DNA from: an uncultured Muribaculaceae bacterium
GTDB taxonomy: Bacteria > Bacteroidota > Bacteroidia > Bacteroidales > Muribaculaceae
Direction: 5' to 3'
Assembly (NCBI GenBank): GCA_958439725.1
Contig: CAUBWJ010000019.1
Span: 1-39,337, forward strand
Length of the DNA: 39,337 nucleotides
Shown: in pieces, positions 32,730 through 39,337 of the stretch
Position numbering within the stretch: the stretch's first letter is position 1
Layout: each line of letters starts with the position of its first letter
Notes under the pieces: model-generated
The model's input: the letters and a program-made list of their open reading frames with translations, nothing else
What the model was told of the DNA's origin: nothing
The model's database searches: none
Position numbers and translations under genes: made by a program

Positions 32730-33020
32730 TCAGTGGAATACTATTTCAGTAAGAACATCTGACCCTACGGCTTTGTTGATTTTCTCCACCAGAGAGGAGC
32801 GGCAGAAGGAAAGCTCGTTTTTGAGCACGGCCGAGGTGATATAGACGTGCATCACCGATCCTGCCACATAGCGGCGGAAGGTGTAGCGGTTCACTCCCGC
32901 GCCCACCACGTCGGCCCACACGAAGCAGGCGCGCTGGCGTGCCAGTTCGTCGGTTAGACCGGCCGATTCTATGGCCTCGCGCAATATGTCGCCGAGCTGG
33001 CGTGGTTCCGTGCGTTTCAT
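32730..33020 (-). CDS. DUF721 family protein
   Basis: 96 residues from the ATG at 33020, which overlaps the recF stop as ATGA; the longer frame to 33305 lies inside recF and is spurious. Recognised by LGDILREAIESAGLTDELARQRACFVWADVVG and VYITSAVLKNELSFCRSSLVEKINKAVG, the pattern of the family that includes the helicase-loader DciA in other bacteria. A replication or repair role is likely but unproven here; coupling to recF agrees with that. Confidence 0.87.
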   Translation of the reverse strand: MKRTEPRQLGDILREAIESAGLTDELARQRACFVWADVVGAGVNRYTFRRYVAGSVMHVYITSAVLKNELSFCRSSLVEKINKAVGSDVLTEIVFH

Positions 33021-34138
33021 GCGGGCGTTGCTGATGCGGCCAGAGTGAAAGTGCCGTCGGCCACGGTCCACAGCCGGTAGTCGCCTCCGGTGCGGCCTAT
33101 TATGTCGTCGAGATGCTTGCGGTTGGTGTCGGTGATGAATATCTGGCCGAAATGACTGCCGGTCACCAGCGCCATTATGCGCTCCACGCGGTCGGCGTCG
33201 AGTTTGTCGAATATATCGTCGAGCAGCAGCAGGGGTTTTATGCCTGTGGCGTCGAGCAGGAACTCGAACTGGGCCAGACGCAGTGCGATGGTGAATGTCT
33301 TGCACTGTCCCTGGGAGCCGCAGCGTCGCAGCGGCATCGTGTCGAGGGTGAAGTCTATGTCATCGCGGTGCGGCCCCACGGAGGTGTGGCGCACGATCTC
33401 GTCGTGACGGCGCGCGCTGTCCAGCAGGGGGCGCAGGGTGCCGTCGGGGCTGGAATGGAGCGAGCCCCGGATGGCGAGGCCCACGGTCTCGGTGTCGTCG
33501 CCGGCTATTGCGCGGTAGTAGCGCGAAAATATGCCTGAGAGCCGTTCAGTCCACTTCTCGCGCGTGGGATGGATATATTCGGCAGCGGCAGACATCTGAG
33601 TCTCTATGGCCTCGTAGAGGGTGTGGTCCACTATCCCGGCGCGCAGCAGGCGGTTGCGCTGCTCAAGGGCGCCGGCATAGCGTATGAGGGCGTCGAGATA
33701 GCGGCTGTCGCTCTGCGATATCACCATGTCCATCCACCGGCGGCGTTCCTCGCCGGTGCCGCGTATCAGATCTATGTCCTGCGGGGCGGCCATCACTATT
33801 GGGAAAGTGCCTATGTGCTGGCTGAGCCGCTGATATTCCTTTCCCCCGCGCTTGAGTGTCTTGCGGCGCCCGCGGGCCAGGCCCAGCGACACTTCCTCGG
33901 GGGTGTCGCGGCGCAGATAGAGGCCTTTGGCCATGGCATAGTCCTCGCCGCGGCGCATGAGCATGGCGTCGGTCATTCCCGAGAAACTCTTGCAGAAGCT
34001 CAGATAGAATATGGCGTCGAGCAGATTGCTCTTGCCCATTCCGTTGTTGCCCAGAAAGCAGTTTATCTTGGGCGAGAAATCGAGCGAGGCCTCTGCGATA
34101 TTCTTGAAGTTGGCGAGTGACAGGTGGTTCAGCTGCAT
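33017..34138 (-). CDS. recF: DNA replication and repair protein RecF
   Basis: 373 residues, the usual length. An SMC-like ATPase that loads RecA at single-strand gaps with RecO and RecR. Seen: the opening MQLNHLSLANFKNI, Walker A GNNGMGKSN (30-38), the family motif SVGPHRDDIDFTLDTMPLRRCGSQGQCKTFTIALRLAQ (contains the ABC-type signature) and Walker B LLLLDDIFDKLD. All parts are intact. It is followed by the overlapping DUF721 gene and preceded by the NahK-like kinase gene (16 bases), so it is probably in the middle of a transcript starting at 35272-35302. Confidence 0.95.
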   Translation of the reverse strand: MQLNHLSLANFKNIAEASLDFSPKINCFLGNNGMGKSNLLDAIFYLSFCKSFSGMTDAMLMRRGEDYAMAKGLYLRRDTPEEVSLGLARGRRKTLKRGGKEYQRLSQHIGTFPIVMAAPQDIDLIRGTGEERRRWMDMVISQSDSRYLDALIRYAGALEQRNRLLRAGIVDHTLYEAIETQMSAAAEYIHPTREKWTERLSGIFSRYYRAIAGDDTETVGLAIRGSLHSSPDGTLRPLLDSARRHDEIVRHTSVGPHRDDIDFTLDTMPLRRCGSQGQCKTFTIALRLAQFEFLLDATGIKPLLLLDDIFDKLDADRVERIMALVTGSHFGQIFITDTNRKHLDDIIGRTGGDYRLWTVADGTFTLAASATPA

Positions 34139-34154
34139 CGGATGCCTTGGATGG

Positions 34155-35243
34155 TTATATGCGTTCGGCTATGAAGGCTTTCATGGCCGGGGTGTTCTCG
34201 AGCACGCTCTCGAAGAGTTTTATCTGTGCGCGGGTGCGCACGAGGTTGTGGTCGGCGTAGGCTGTCTTGTAATATGTGTCGCCGTTGAGATAGTCGGCGA
34301 AGAATCTCACTGCCTGCATGTAGGGGAAGAGGGCGGCGGCGTAGGGAAGGTTCTCGATTTCCTCGCGGGTAAGGAACACTCCGGCGCTTTCCAGATAACC
34401 TTCGGTGAAAGCGCGGAATATGTCCATGTTGAAGTTCACGCGGTCAAGATCGGGATCGTCCTCGGCGCCGGTGTTGGCGGCGGTGCGCATGAAGTCGCCG
34501 AAATCGCTGAACACGTAGGATGGCATAACCGTGTCGAGGTCGATGACGCACAGCACCTTTCCGTCGCGGTCGAAAAGCATGTTGTTCACCTTGGTGTCGC
34601 AATGGCAGATGCGCTTGGGCAGACGACCCTCGCGGTGCAGCTGCTCGGCCAGACACATTTCGTCGGCGTGGGCAAGCAGTTTGTCAGCTATGTCGCGCAC
34701 GTCGGCGAGTCGGCCGGCTTTGTCGTCGGCTATGGCCTCGCGCAGCTGCTGCAGGCGGAATTCCATGTTGTGGAAGTCGGGGATGGTCTCCACCAGTGTC
34801 TCGGGGATGTCAACGAGGTCGGCCTGGAATTTGCCGAAGGCGCGTCCTGCGTGGCGGGAGTATTCGGGGTTCACGATGTCGAATGTCAGGGCGTCGGGTA
34901 TGAAAGTCATCATGCGCCAGTAGTTCTCACCATCGAAAAAGTAGGTTTTCGACGCATCTTCCACGGTGGGAAGGAAATGGAGCACGCGTCGGTCAATGTC
35001 GGCTGCTCCCTCGGCCTCGAGTTTGCGGCGCAGGTGGCGTGTCACGGCCGTGATGTTGCGCTGCAGAGCGTCCACGTCGGTGAAAATGTTGTGGTTTATG
35101 CGCTGGAGCACATAGTCGGGGGTATCGGTTCCTTTGGTCGTGACCTTATAGGTGTCGTTGATCAGTCCGGAGCCGAGAGGCTTTATTTTGGCTATTTCAC
35201 CTTCGATGGCGAAATGCTTCACAATGTCGTTGAGTCTATCCAT
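34155..35243 (-). CDS. APH-fold sugar kinase, NahK-like
   Basis: 362 residues. Aminoglycoside-phosphotransferase fold: ATP-binding N lobe (LGSGLINDTYKVTT, YVLQRINHNIFTDVDALQRN) and a catalytic lobe with ICHCDTKVNNMLFDRDGKV (catalytic Asp and Asn) and CVIDLDTVMPSYVFSDFGDFMR (Mg-binding Asp). The FDVDALQRN region and the dual DLDT motif are as in N-acetylhexosamine 1-kinases, which make N-acetylhexosamine 1-phosphate. No matching phosphorylase or uridylyltransferase gene is nearby, so the substrate is an inference. It has its own promoter and leads into recF. Confidence 0.85.
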   Translation of the reverse strand: MDRLNDIVKHFAIEGEIAKIKPLGSGLINDTYKVTTKGTDTPDYVLQRINHNIFTDVDALQRNITAVTRHLRRKLEAEGAADIDRRVLHFLPTVEDASKTYFFDGENYWRMMTFIPDALTFDIVNPEYSRHAGRAFGKFQADLVDIPETLVETIPDFHNMEFRLQQLREAIADDKAGRLADVRDIADKLLAHADEMCLAEQLHREGRLPKRICHCDTKVNNMLFDRDGKVLCVIDLDTVMPSYVFSDFGDFMRTAANTGAEDDPDLDRVNFNMDIFRAFTEGYLESAGVFLTREEIENLPYAAALFPYMQAVRFFADYLNGDTYYKTAYADHNLVRTRAQIKLFESVLENTPAMKAFIAERI

Positions 35244-35271
35244 TTTTCGTGATATTTAAGGCTTATTTTTA

Positions 35272-35302
35272 CAAATATACGGAATTCCCCGGTGCGTGGC
35301 AA
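35272..35302 (-). promoter_or_regulatory. Promoter of the NahK-like kinase-recF series
   Basis: Minus strand TTG (35300-35302), 20 bases, TATATTTG (35272-35279), 28 bases before the ATG. It sits in the short gap behind the TPR gene, so the kinase-recF genes form a separate unit. Confidence 0.6.
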
Positions 35303-35317
35303 GAAAATCTTGGGTTC

Positions 35318-36073
35318 TTACTGTCGGAGAGCGGCGAGGCGCCGGGAGATGTAAGGGGTGGAGCGGATGGATGCGGCGCGGGAAAGATAGTCTATGGCTG
35401 CCTGACGGTCTGTCTCGCTTGCGCGGGCACGGTCGGCGTGGTAGTTGCCCAGATACAGAAGGGCTTCGAGCGATTCCGGGTTGATTGCGAGGATTTTGAG
35501 ATAGACTTTCATGGCCTCGTCGGGGTGGCCGTCGAGGAGCAGTCCCTGGGCCAGAGGATAGAGGAAATCGGGATGGTCGGGCATTCCGGCCAGCATCTGC
35601 CGGCTGCATGCAATCATGCCGTAGGGGTTGCGGCGGAAGGTATAGTAGCGCAGAAGCTGGGAATCGATGTTGCGCGCCATCCAGGGATGGGCGCGGCGCA
35701 CGCGCAGCAGGAAGTCGCGGTAGAGCGACGTCTGCGCCAGCGAAAGGCTCAGGCGTTCCACCCGGCTGAAAAGGGAGTCGAGCGGGAGGGCGGCGTTAAG
35801 GGCGCGGGTGGTGAGGTCGAGCTGACCGGTAGGGTCGTCGAGCATCCCGGCGGCCACTATGGCGTGGGCGTAGGCGTCGGCATCGGAAGGCGATTCTGAA
35901 ATCAGCAGGCCATACATGGCCGAGGCGCTGGCCCATTCTTTCTGGTCGAAGAAGCGAATGGCCTTTTGCCGTATTGAGGGTGCCGGAGTGGTGGCCTGAA
36001 GAGATGCGGCGCACATCAGGAGCATGACCACGGAGAGTATGGCGCCGCGCAGAGAAAAGAATGTCTTAACCAT
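35318..36073 (-). CDS. Secreted tetratricopeptide-repeat protein
   Basis: 251 residues. Signal peptide (MVKTFFSLRGAILSVVMLLMCAASLQA, cleavage after about residue 27), then TPR-like helices (AIRFFDQKEWASASAMYGLLISESPSDADAYAHAI, and a clear repeat LAQGLLLDGHPDEAMKVYLKILAINPESLEALLYLGNYH). Export places it in the periplasm or at the outer membrane. It may serve assembly or protein-protein contacts. The start overlaps the end of the XRE-S24 gene by eight bases, so both are translated from one mRNA, which is an unusual partner for a secreted protein. Confidence 0.82.
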   Translation of the reverse strand: MVKTFFSLRGAILSVVMLLMCAASLQATTPAPSIRQKAIRFFDQKEWASASAMYGLLISESPSDADAYAHAIVAAGMLDDPTGQLDLTTRALNAALPLDSLFSRVERLSLSLAQTSLYRDFLLRVRRAHPWMARNIDSQLLRYYTFRRNPYGMIACSRQMLAGMPDHPDFLYPLAQGLLLDGHPDEAMKVYLKILAINPESLEALLYLGNYHADRARASETDRQAAIDYLSRAASIRSTPYISRRLAALRQ

Positions 36074-36758
36074 TGATTTTAAGATTTAGTATGGCTTCCA
36101 CAAGGAAAAGGCCGGTGATTTTGTCGCGGGGCATCTCCATGTCGGCATAAGCCGGATTTGTGCTCCGGAGGGTGAGGAAGGCGGGGTCGGGGTTGCGGTC
36201 CACATGCTTCACAAGGCGGAAATCGTCGGTGACTATCACGTAGATCTGTCCCCACGATATGCACGAAGGGTCAGAAACGGGCCGTATGGCTATGTAGGAA
36301 CCGGGTTTGATTTCAGGCTCCATGCTGTCGCCCGATACGCGCACAATCACCGCCCGCGAGCTTACACCGGGAAACTTCACCGAGCCTATGATGCGGTCGG
36401 TGGTGAATTCGGCGGTGAGCTCCGATGCGCCGGCGCATACATCCACGTCGTACACGGGTATGGCGCCTTCGGGAGCCGCGGCAGGTTTGTCGAAGGGGAG
36501 GGAACGGCCGGTCTCGAGCCATTCGAGCGACACGCCAAGATCGAGCGCTATGCGGTTTATGAGATTGCGGGAGATGCGCAGCTTTCCGTTGAGCATCTTG
36601 GAGAGATTGGTGGGGTCAACGCTGATGCGCCGGGCGAATTCGGCCTGGGTGATGCCGAGGCGGCTTATCAGAAATCGCAGACGTTCCTCAAGCTGGCGCT
36701 GACGCATGGCGGCGTCGGCAGCTGTCGGGTTGTGGGAATGGCGCGCGGTGGTGCTCAT
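36066..36758 (-). CDS. XRE-S24 (LexA/CI-like) transcriptional regulator
   Basis: 230 residues. N-terminal helix-turn-helix of the Cro/CI type (about 24-80; ITQAEFARRISVDPTNLSKMLNGKLRISRNLI). C-terminal S24 peptidase domain with catalytic Ser145 in VSGDSMEP and Lys184 in RLVKHV. An Ala-Gly pair (109-110, CAGA) lies in the linker where LexA-type proteins cut themselves. With these residues intact it could self-cleave after DNA damage, as phage repressors and LexA do; this is inferred from the family. A perfect palindrome lies in its own promoter (36795-36811). No phage genes are nearby, so it looks like a host stress or mobile-element-derived regulator. Its end overlaps the start of the secreted TPR gene. 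Confidence 0.9.
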   Translation of the reverse strand: MSTTARHSHNPTAADAAMRQRQLEERLRFLISRLGITQAEFARRISVDPTNLSKMLNGKLRISRNLINRIALDLGVSLEWLETGRSLPFDKPAAAPEGAIPVYDVDVCAGASELTAEFTTDRIIGSVKFPGVSSRAVIVRVSGDSMEPEIKPGSYIAIRPVSDPSCISWGQIYVIVTDDFRLVKHVDRNPDPAFLTLRSTNPAYADMEMPRDKITGLFLVEAILNLKING

Positions 36759-36789
36759 AATCGGGGATAAGAGAGATATTTCGTTATGG

Positions 36790-36820
36790 CAAATTTACAA
36801 TTTAATTGTAAAACAACCAA
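36790..36820 (-). promoter_or_regulatory. Promoter of the XRE-S24 gene
   Basis: Minus strand TTG (36818-36820), 20 bases, TAAATTTG (36790-36797). A palindrome (36795-36811) fills the spacer. Confidence 0.6.
36795..36811. promoter_or_regulatory. Candidate operator for the XRE-S24 regulator
   Basis: TTACAATTTAATTGTAA is a perfect 7-3-7 inverted repeat covering the end of the -7 element and the spacer of the regulator's own promoter. Binding there would block polymerase, as expected for autorepression. Confidence 0.5.
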
Positions 36821-36867
36821 TGCACCCGAAAAGTGCTCCTCGCATAAAAAATGTTAACTCGCAGGGT

Positions 36868-37455
36868 TTATTTATCTCTGATGGCAAGGGCAATAAGGGT
36901 GCCGTCGGGGCCCGGAAAGTGACTGATGCGTATTTCGACCGAAGGCCACTGCGGAATCAAGGCGTGTGAGGCCGTGGCGTCCAGACGGATGTCGGCAAGG
37001 GTCAGCCCGGTTATCCCTGCGGCTTTGAAAGCAGCCTCTTTGGCGGTCCAGGCTCGCAGCAGGTTTTCTTCGGAGGCGGCATGGATTGCAGTTTCTTCCG
37101 GCGCAAGAAAACGTGCGGCCACACGCACAAGCTGTTGCCTCGGCTGCTCTATGTCTATACCTATATGCCTTCCGGCACGGCCTACGGCAAGAGCTATTGT
37201 GGAAATGGAGTGGCTTATGGAAATCTCGGGAGCGGGCGTGGCGGTGTCGGGCAGGATAAGCCGTGGTGCGCCGTCGGGGGTATGGGTAACAGTGGCTCCG
37301 GGGCCGAAAAGGGTGGTGACAATCTGTACTGTGGCCGCTTTTTCGGCCTCGCGGCGTGAATGTCGGTTGCCGTCTGTGACAATAGGGGCAAGATATATTT
37401 CCACACCTTCGGCAGGGATGGAGACAAACGGCTCGGTGGCGGCGTTGACAGGCAT
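36868..37455 (-). CDS. 4'-phosphopantetheinyl transferase (Sfp type)
   Basis: 195 residues from the ATG at 37455; the frame to 37518 would run back into gldE. Transfers phosphopantetheine from CoA to a serine of carrier proteins, making them active. Seen: ISISHSISTIALAVG (78-92), GIDIE (99-103, Mg-binding Asp and Glu) and WTAKEAAFKA (136-145, third acid Glu140), with a C-terminal LIALAIRDK strand. It belongs to the larger Sfp/AcpT group, not the short AcpS group. Its carrier protein is not in the window. It follows gldE after 22 bases in the same direction, so it is probably cotranscribed with it. Confidence 0.9.
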   Translation of the reverse strand: MPVNAATEPFVSIPAEGVEIYLAPIVTDGNRHSRREAEKAATVQIVTTLFGPGATVTHTPDGAPRLILPDTATPAPEISISHSISTIALAVGRAGRHIGIDIEQPRQQLVRVAARFLAPEETAIHAASEENLLRAWTAKEAAFKAAGITGLTLADIRLDATASHALIPQWPSVEIRISHFPGPDGTLIALAIRDK

Positions 37456-37477
37456 GCGGCGGAAAGGTGGAAAAGTG

Positions 37478-38851
37478 TCAGTCGGCTTCGGGCAGCTCGT
37501 TTTGGTCAGTCTGGACATCGGGCATAACCTTCACTCTTACCTCGGTGATGCGGTGGGACGACACGCCCAGCACCAGGAAGCGGCAGCGGCCGTAGACCAG
37601 TGGCTCCTTGGCCTTGGGGAAGTCGCCTTTTATGGCCAGCAGCATTCCGGCCAGAGTCTCGCAATCCTCGGTGACGTCCTTGTAATCGTCTTCGTTCAGG
37701 CCGGTGATGCGGAAGAAGTCGGAGAGAATGGTGCGACCTTCAAACACGTATGTGTCGTCGGGCAGACGGCGGTAGGTTTTCTCTTCCTCGTCGTATTCGT
37801 CGTTAATGTCGCCCACTATCTCCTCAAGGACGTCCTCCATGGTCACTATTCCCTGTGTGCCTCCGAACTCATCCACTACTATGGCCATGTGGATGCGGCG
37901 CCGGCGGAAATCCTCCAGCAGGTCGTCGATCATGCGGGATTCCGGCACGAAGTAGGGTTCGCGCAGAAGCTTGCGCCAGTCGAAATCGGCTTTTGCAGTG
38001 CCTATGTAGGGGAGCAGGTCGCGTGAGTAGAGGATGCCTTCTATGCAGTCCTGTGTCTGGCGGTAGACGGGCAGGCGGGAATATCCGCTCTCGATCACCA
38101 CCGACATCACGGTGTTGAAGTCGGAGTCGATTTCAATGTCGGTCATGTCCACGCGGGGTGTCATCACCTCGGATGCGGTGGTGTCGCCGAAGCGCAGGAT
38201 ACCCTCGAGCATCTCTTTGTCATCGGGCGTCTTCACGTCGGTGATTTCAAGGGCCTGCGAAAGCTCGTCGGCTGTTACGTCGTGCTGTTTCTTGGTCACG
38301 ACCTTCTCCACAATCACCGAGCTGCGCACAAGCATGGACGATATGGGCCGGAAGAGCGCCGACAGGAACTGCACGCCGCCCGTGGCCATGCGCACCCACC
38401 GCATATTGCCGGAGTTGGCCATGAGCTTGGGGAGAATCTCGCCGAAAAGCAGGATGAGGAATGTGAGGATTACCGTCTGCAATATGAAGCTGAGCACAGG
38501 GCTCATCCCGTCGAATATAGGGCCTAAGGCGAAATTGCAGAGTATTACTATGGTCACATTGACCAGATTGTTGGCTATGAGTATGGTGGCTAAAAGGCGC
38601 TCGGGCTGGCGGATGAGGTCGAGCGAGCGCTCTCCTTTGGGCGTTTCCTCAAGTTCTTCCATCTGGGCCGGAGAGAGCGAGAAAAAGGCTATCTCGCTTC
38701 CGGAAACGAAAGCTGAAACGAGGAGCGCTAAAATGGCAAACAGGAGTGCGATGATCTGGGCGAGGCCGAAGTGGGCCGGAAACTGCAAGGCGGTCTGCAG
38801 AGGAATCAGGTCGGAAAGAATCTGAAACAGGGGTAAAGGGACGGTGTCCAA
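37478..38851 (-). CDS. gldE: GldE-like CNNM/CBS/CorC membrane protein
   Basis: 457 residues. N-terminal CNNM (DUF21) domain with about four membrane segments and SGSEIAFFSLSPAQME, then paired CBS domains (VMTPRVDMTDIEIDSDFNTVM and RRRRIHMAIVVDEFGGTQGIVTMEDVLEEIVGDINDE) and a C-terminal CorC/HlyC domain (YVFEGRTILSDF, GMLLAIKGDFP, LGVSSHRITEVRVKV). Similar proteins are annotated as hemolysins or, in Bacteroidota, as gliding-motility protein GldE. Gut Bacteroidales do not glide; the role is probably Mg2+/divalent-ion handling or envelope maintenance (inference). It has its own promoter and a 5' hairpin. Confidence 0.9.
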   Translation of the reverse strand: MDTVPLPLFQILSDLIPLQTALQFPAHFGLAQIIALLFAILALLVSAFVSGSEIAFFSLSPAQMEELEETPKGERSLDLIRQPERLLATILIANNLVNVTIVILCNFALGPIFDGMSPVLSFILQTVILTFLILLFGEILPKLMANSGNMRWVRMATGGVQFLSALFRPISSMLVRSSVIVEKVVTKKQHDVTADELSQALEITDVKTPDDKEMLEGILRFGDTTASEVMTPRVDMTDIEIDSDFNTVMSVVIESGYSRLPVYRQTQDCIEGILYSRDLLPYIGTAKADFDWRKLLREPYFVPESRMIDDLLEDFRRRRIHMAIVVDEFGGTQGIVTMEDVLEEIVGDINDEYDEEEKTYRRLPDDTYVFEGRTILSDFFRITGLNEDDYKDVTEDCETLAGMLLAIKGDFPKAKEPLVYGRCRFLVLGVSSHRITEVRVKVMPDVQTDQNELPEAD

Positions 38852-38877
38852 AGCTCAGGAGGATTAGTTAGAAACAA

Positions 38878-38910
38878 CGCGGGCGTGCCGGGAGAATTCC
38901 CACGCCCGCG
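38878..38910 (-). other. GC-rich hairpin in the gldE leader
   Basis: CGCGGGCGTG (38878-38887) pairs perfectly with CACGCCCGCG (38901-38910), with a 13-base loop. It lies between the -7 element and the ATG of gldE, close to the predicted 5' end. There is no T-run on the gldE strand, so it is not a standard terminator; it may protect the mRNA or affect translation. Confidence 0.6.
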
Positions 38911-38921
38911 CGATGGTCGCA

Positions 38922-38953
38922 CAAAGTTACAAATATGTTTGTAAAACAGCAAA
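38922..38953 (-). promoter_or_regulatory. Promoter of gldE
   Basis: Minus strand TTTG (38950-38953), 20 bases, TAACTTTG (38922-38929), a full match to the Bacteroidota vegetative promoter. Confidence 0.65.
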
Positions 38954-39337
38954 TCAACCCTTTCCTTACCCAAGGCAACCGCATCAGCTTCATAGTTCTC
39001 AGGAAATAGTCTCAGAGGGTGTTTTACTTTTGGTGTTGAATACCCTCTTATGCTTATTATCCATAGTGTACCCCCCCCTAAGATTGTACTAAATCCGTAC
39101 TATATTTTTAAAGAGAGCAGAAGTGCCGGATGGGTATATCTACACACCGGGCTCCTCACAATCGTAATGAAGGTATTCGGAACTGTTGATTGCGTCCTGT
39201 TTCTGCTGTTTCGGGTTCTGTTTATCCTTTCTTTCAGGCGATTATCTTTATTTGATGAAAAAGTGATGAGGCGGGATCAGACATGAAAACGGTTTACCAC
39301 AGATATTAACAACCGAATCATACTAATTGTGTACTGA
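38954..39337. other. Right-end region without a supported gene
   Basis: 384 bases of mostly AT-rich sequence. It has an 8-base C run (39071-39078). The only longer reading frame (39050-39286) shows no motif. I see no RNA fold or repeat I can defend. Confidence 0.45.

Noticed and set aside
34011..35252. 413-residue plus-strand frame opposite the sugar kinase and recF
   Set aside because: Gly/Val/His-rich composition and no motifs; the opposite strand has complete kinase and RecF signatures.
36926..38026. 366-residue plus-strand frame opposite gldE and the phosphopantetheinyl transferase
   Set aside because: Spans the ends of two recognised genes on the other strand and has no recognisable domain.
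39071..39078. Run of eight C as a possible phase-variable switch
   Set aside because: It is not within or before a gene I can support, so no switching function can be argued.
39050..39286. 78-residue plus-strand frame at the right end
   Set aside because: No motif or promoter; atypical composition; includes an 8-C run. Not enough to call a gene.
1..39337. CRISPR arrays, rRNA genes, prophage genes and polysaccharide-utilisation (SusC/SusD) genes
   Set aside because: Looked for on both strands; none seen. The single XRE-S24 regulator has no phage neighbours.

Overview
The window is a chromosomal segment of a member of the Bacteroidota, order Bacteroidales. The gene content and order resemble Muribaculaceae or Bacteroidaceae; the family is inferred from gene style and was not tested. 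Supporting signs are the Bacteroidota vegetative promoter pattern (TTG/TTTG, about 17-23 nt, then TAnnTTTG) in front of many genes, A-rich start contexts without Shine-Dalgarno sequences, a gldE homologue, a DUF5689 lipoprotein and a Bacteroidota-type division and cell-wall (dcw) cluster. Codon use is GC-rich and even, except for the IS element and the AT-rich four-helix-bundle gene.

Layout. 1-1520: an ISL3/ISAon1-like insertion sequence of 1,440 bp with 22-bp inverted repeats and an exact 8-bp target duplication, sitting inside an 18-bp tandem repeat. 1555-1748: tRNA-Lys(CUU) with its own promoter and terminator. 1944-5290: a secreted endonuclease/exonuclease/phosphatase-fold protein divergent from a DUF5689 lipoprotein, then a family 2 glycosyltransferase. 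5441-6136: a sirtuin lacking zinc cysteines. 6341-21572: an uninterrupted dcw operon, rsmH-ftsL-ftsI-murE-mraY-murD-ftsW-murG-murC-ftsQ-ftsA-ftsZ, closed by a strong bidirectional terminator; mraZ, murF and ddl are not in it. 21778-25843 (minus strand): an Lrp/AsnC regulator, then rnhB behind an OmpR-type response regulator, and a Na/Pi cotransporter. 26306-26809: an ECF sigma factor with no visible anti-sigma gene.

27140-38851 is all on the minus strand. Read in transcription order from the right it holds: gldE and a phosphopantetheinyl transferase; a LexA-like XRE-S24 regulator overlapping a TPR protein; a NahK-like sugar kinase, recF, a DUF721 protein and a thioesterase; then kdsD-like SIS isomerase, a degenerate PfkB protein, a TPR protein, ribH, DUF2851 and a frameshifted four-helix-bundle gene. 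The last 384 bases contain no gene I can support.

Functionally, the dcw genes carry the pathway from UDP-MurNAc through meso-DAP addition (MurE has the DNPR motif) to lipid II (MraY, MurG) and the divisome (FtsL, FtsI, FtsW, FtsQ, FtsA, FtsZ). The most unusual items are a PfkB-family protein that has lost both kinase signature motifs while staying coupled to an arabinose-5-phosphate isomerase-like gene, the S24 regulator with a perfect palindrome in its own promoter, the response regulator with an altered acidic pocket, the FtsZ with an extra tail after its C-terminal peptide, and a pair of related palindromic repeats around the lrp gene. I found no CRISPR array, phage or clearly novel defence system.
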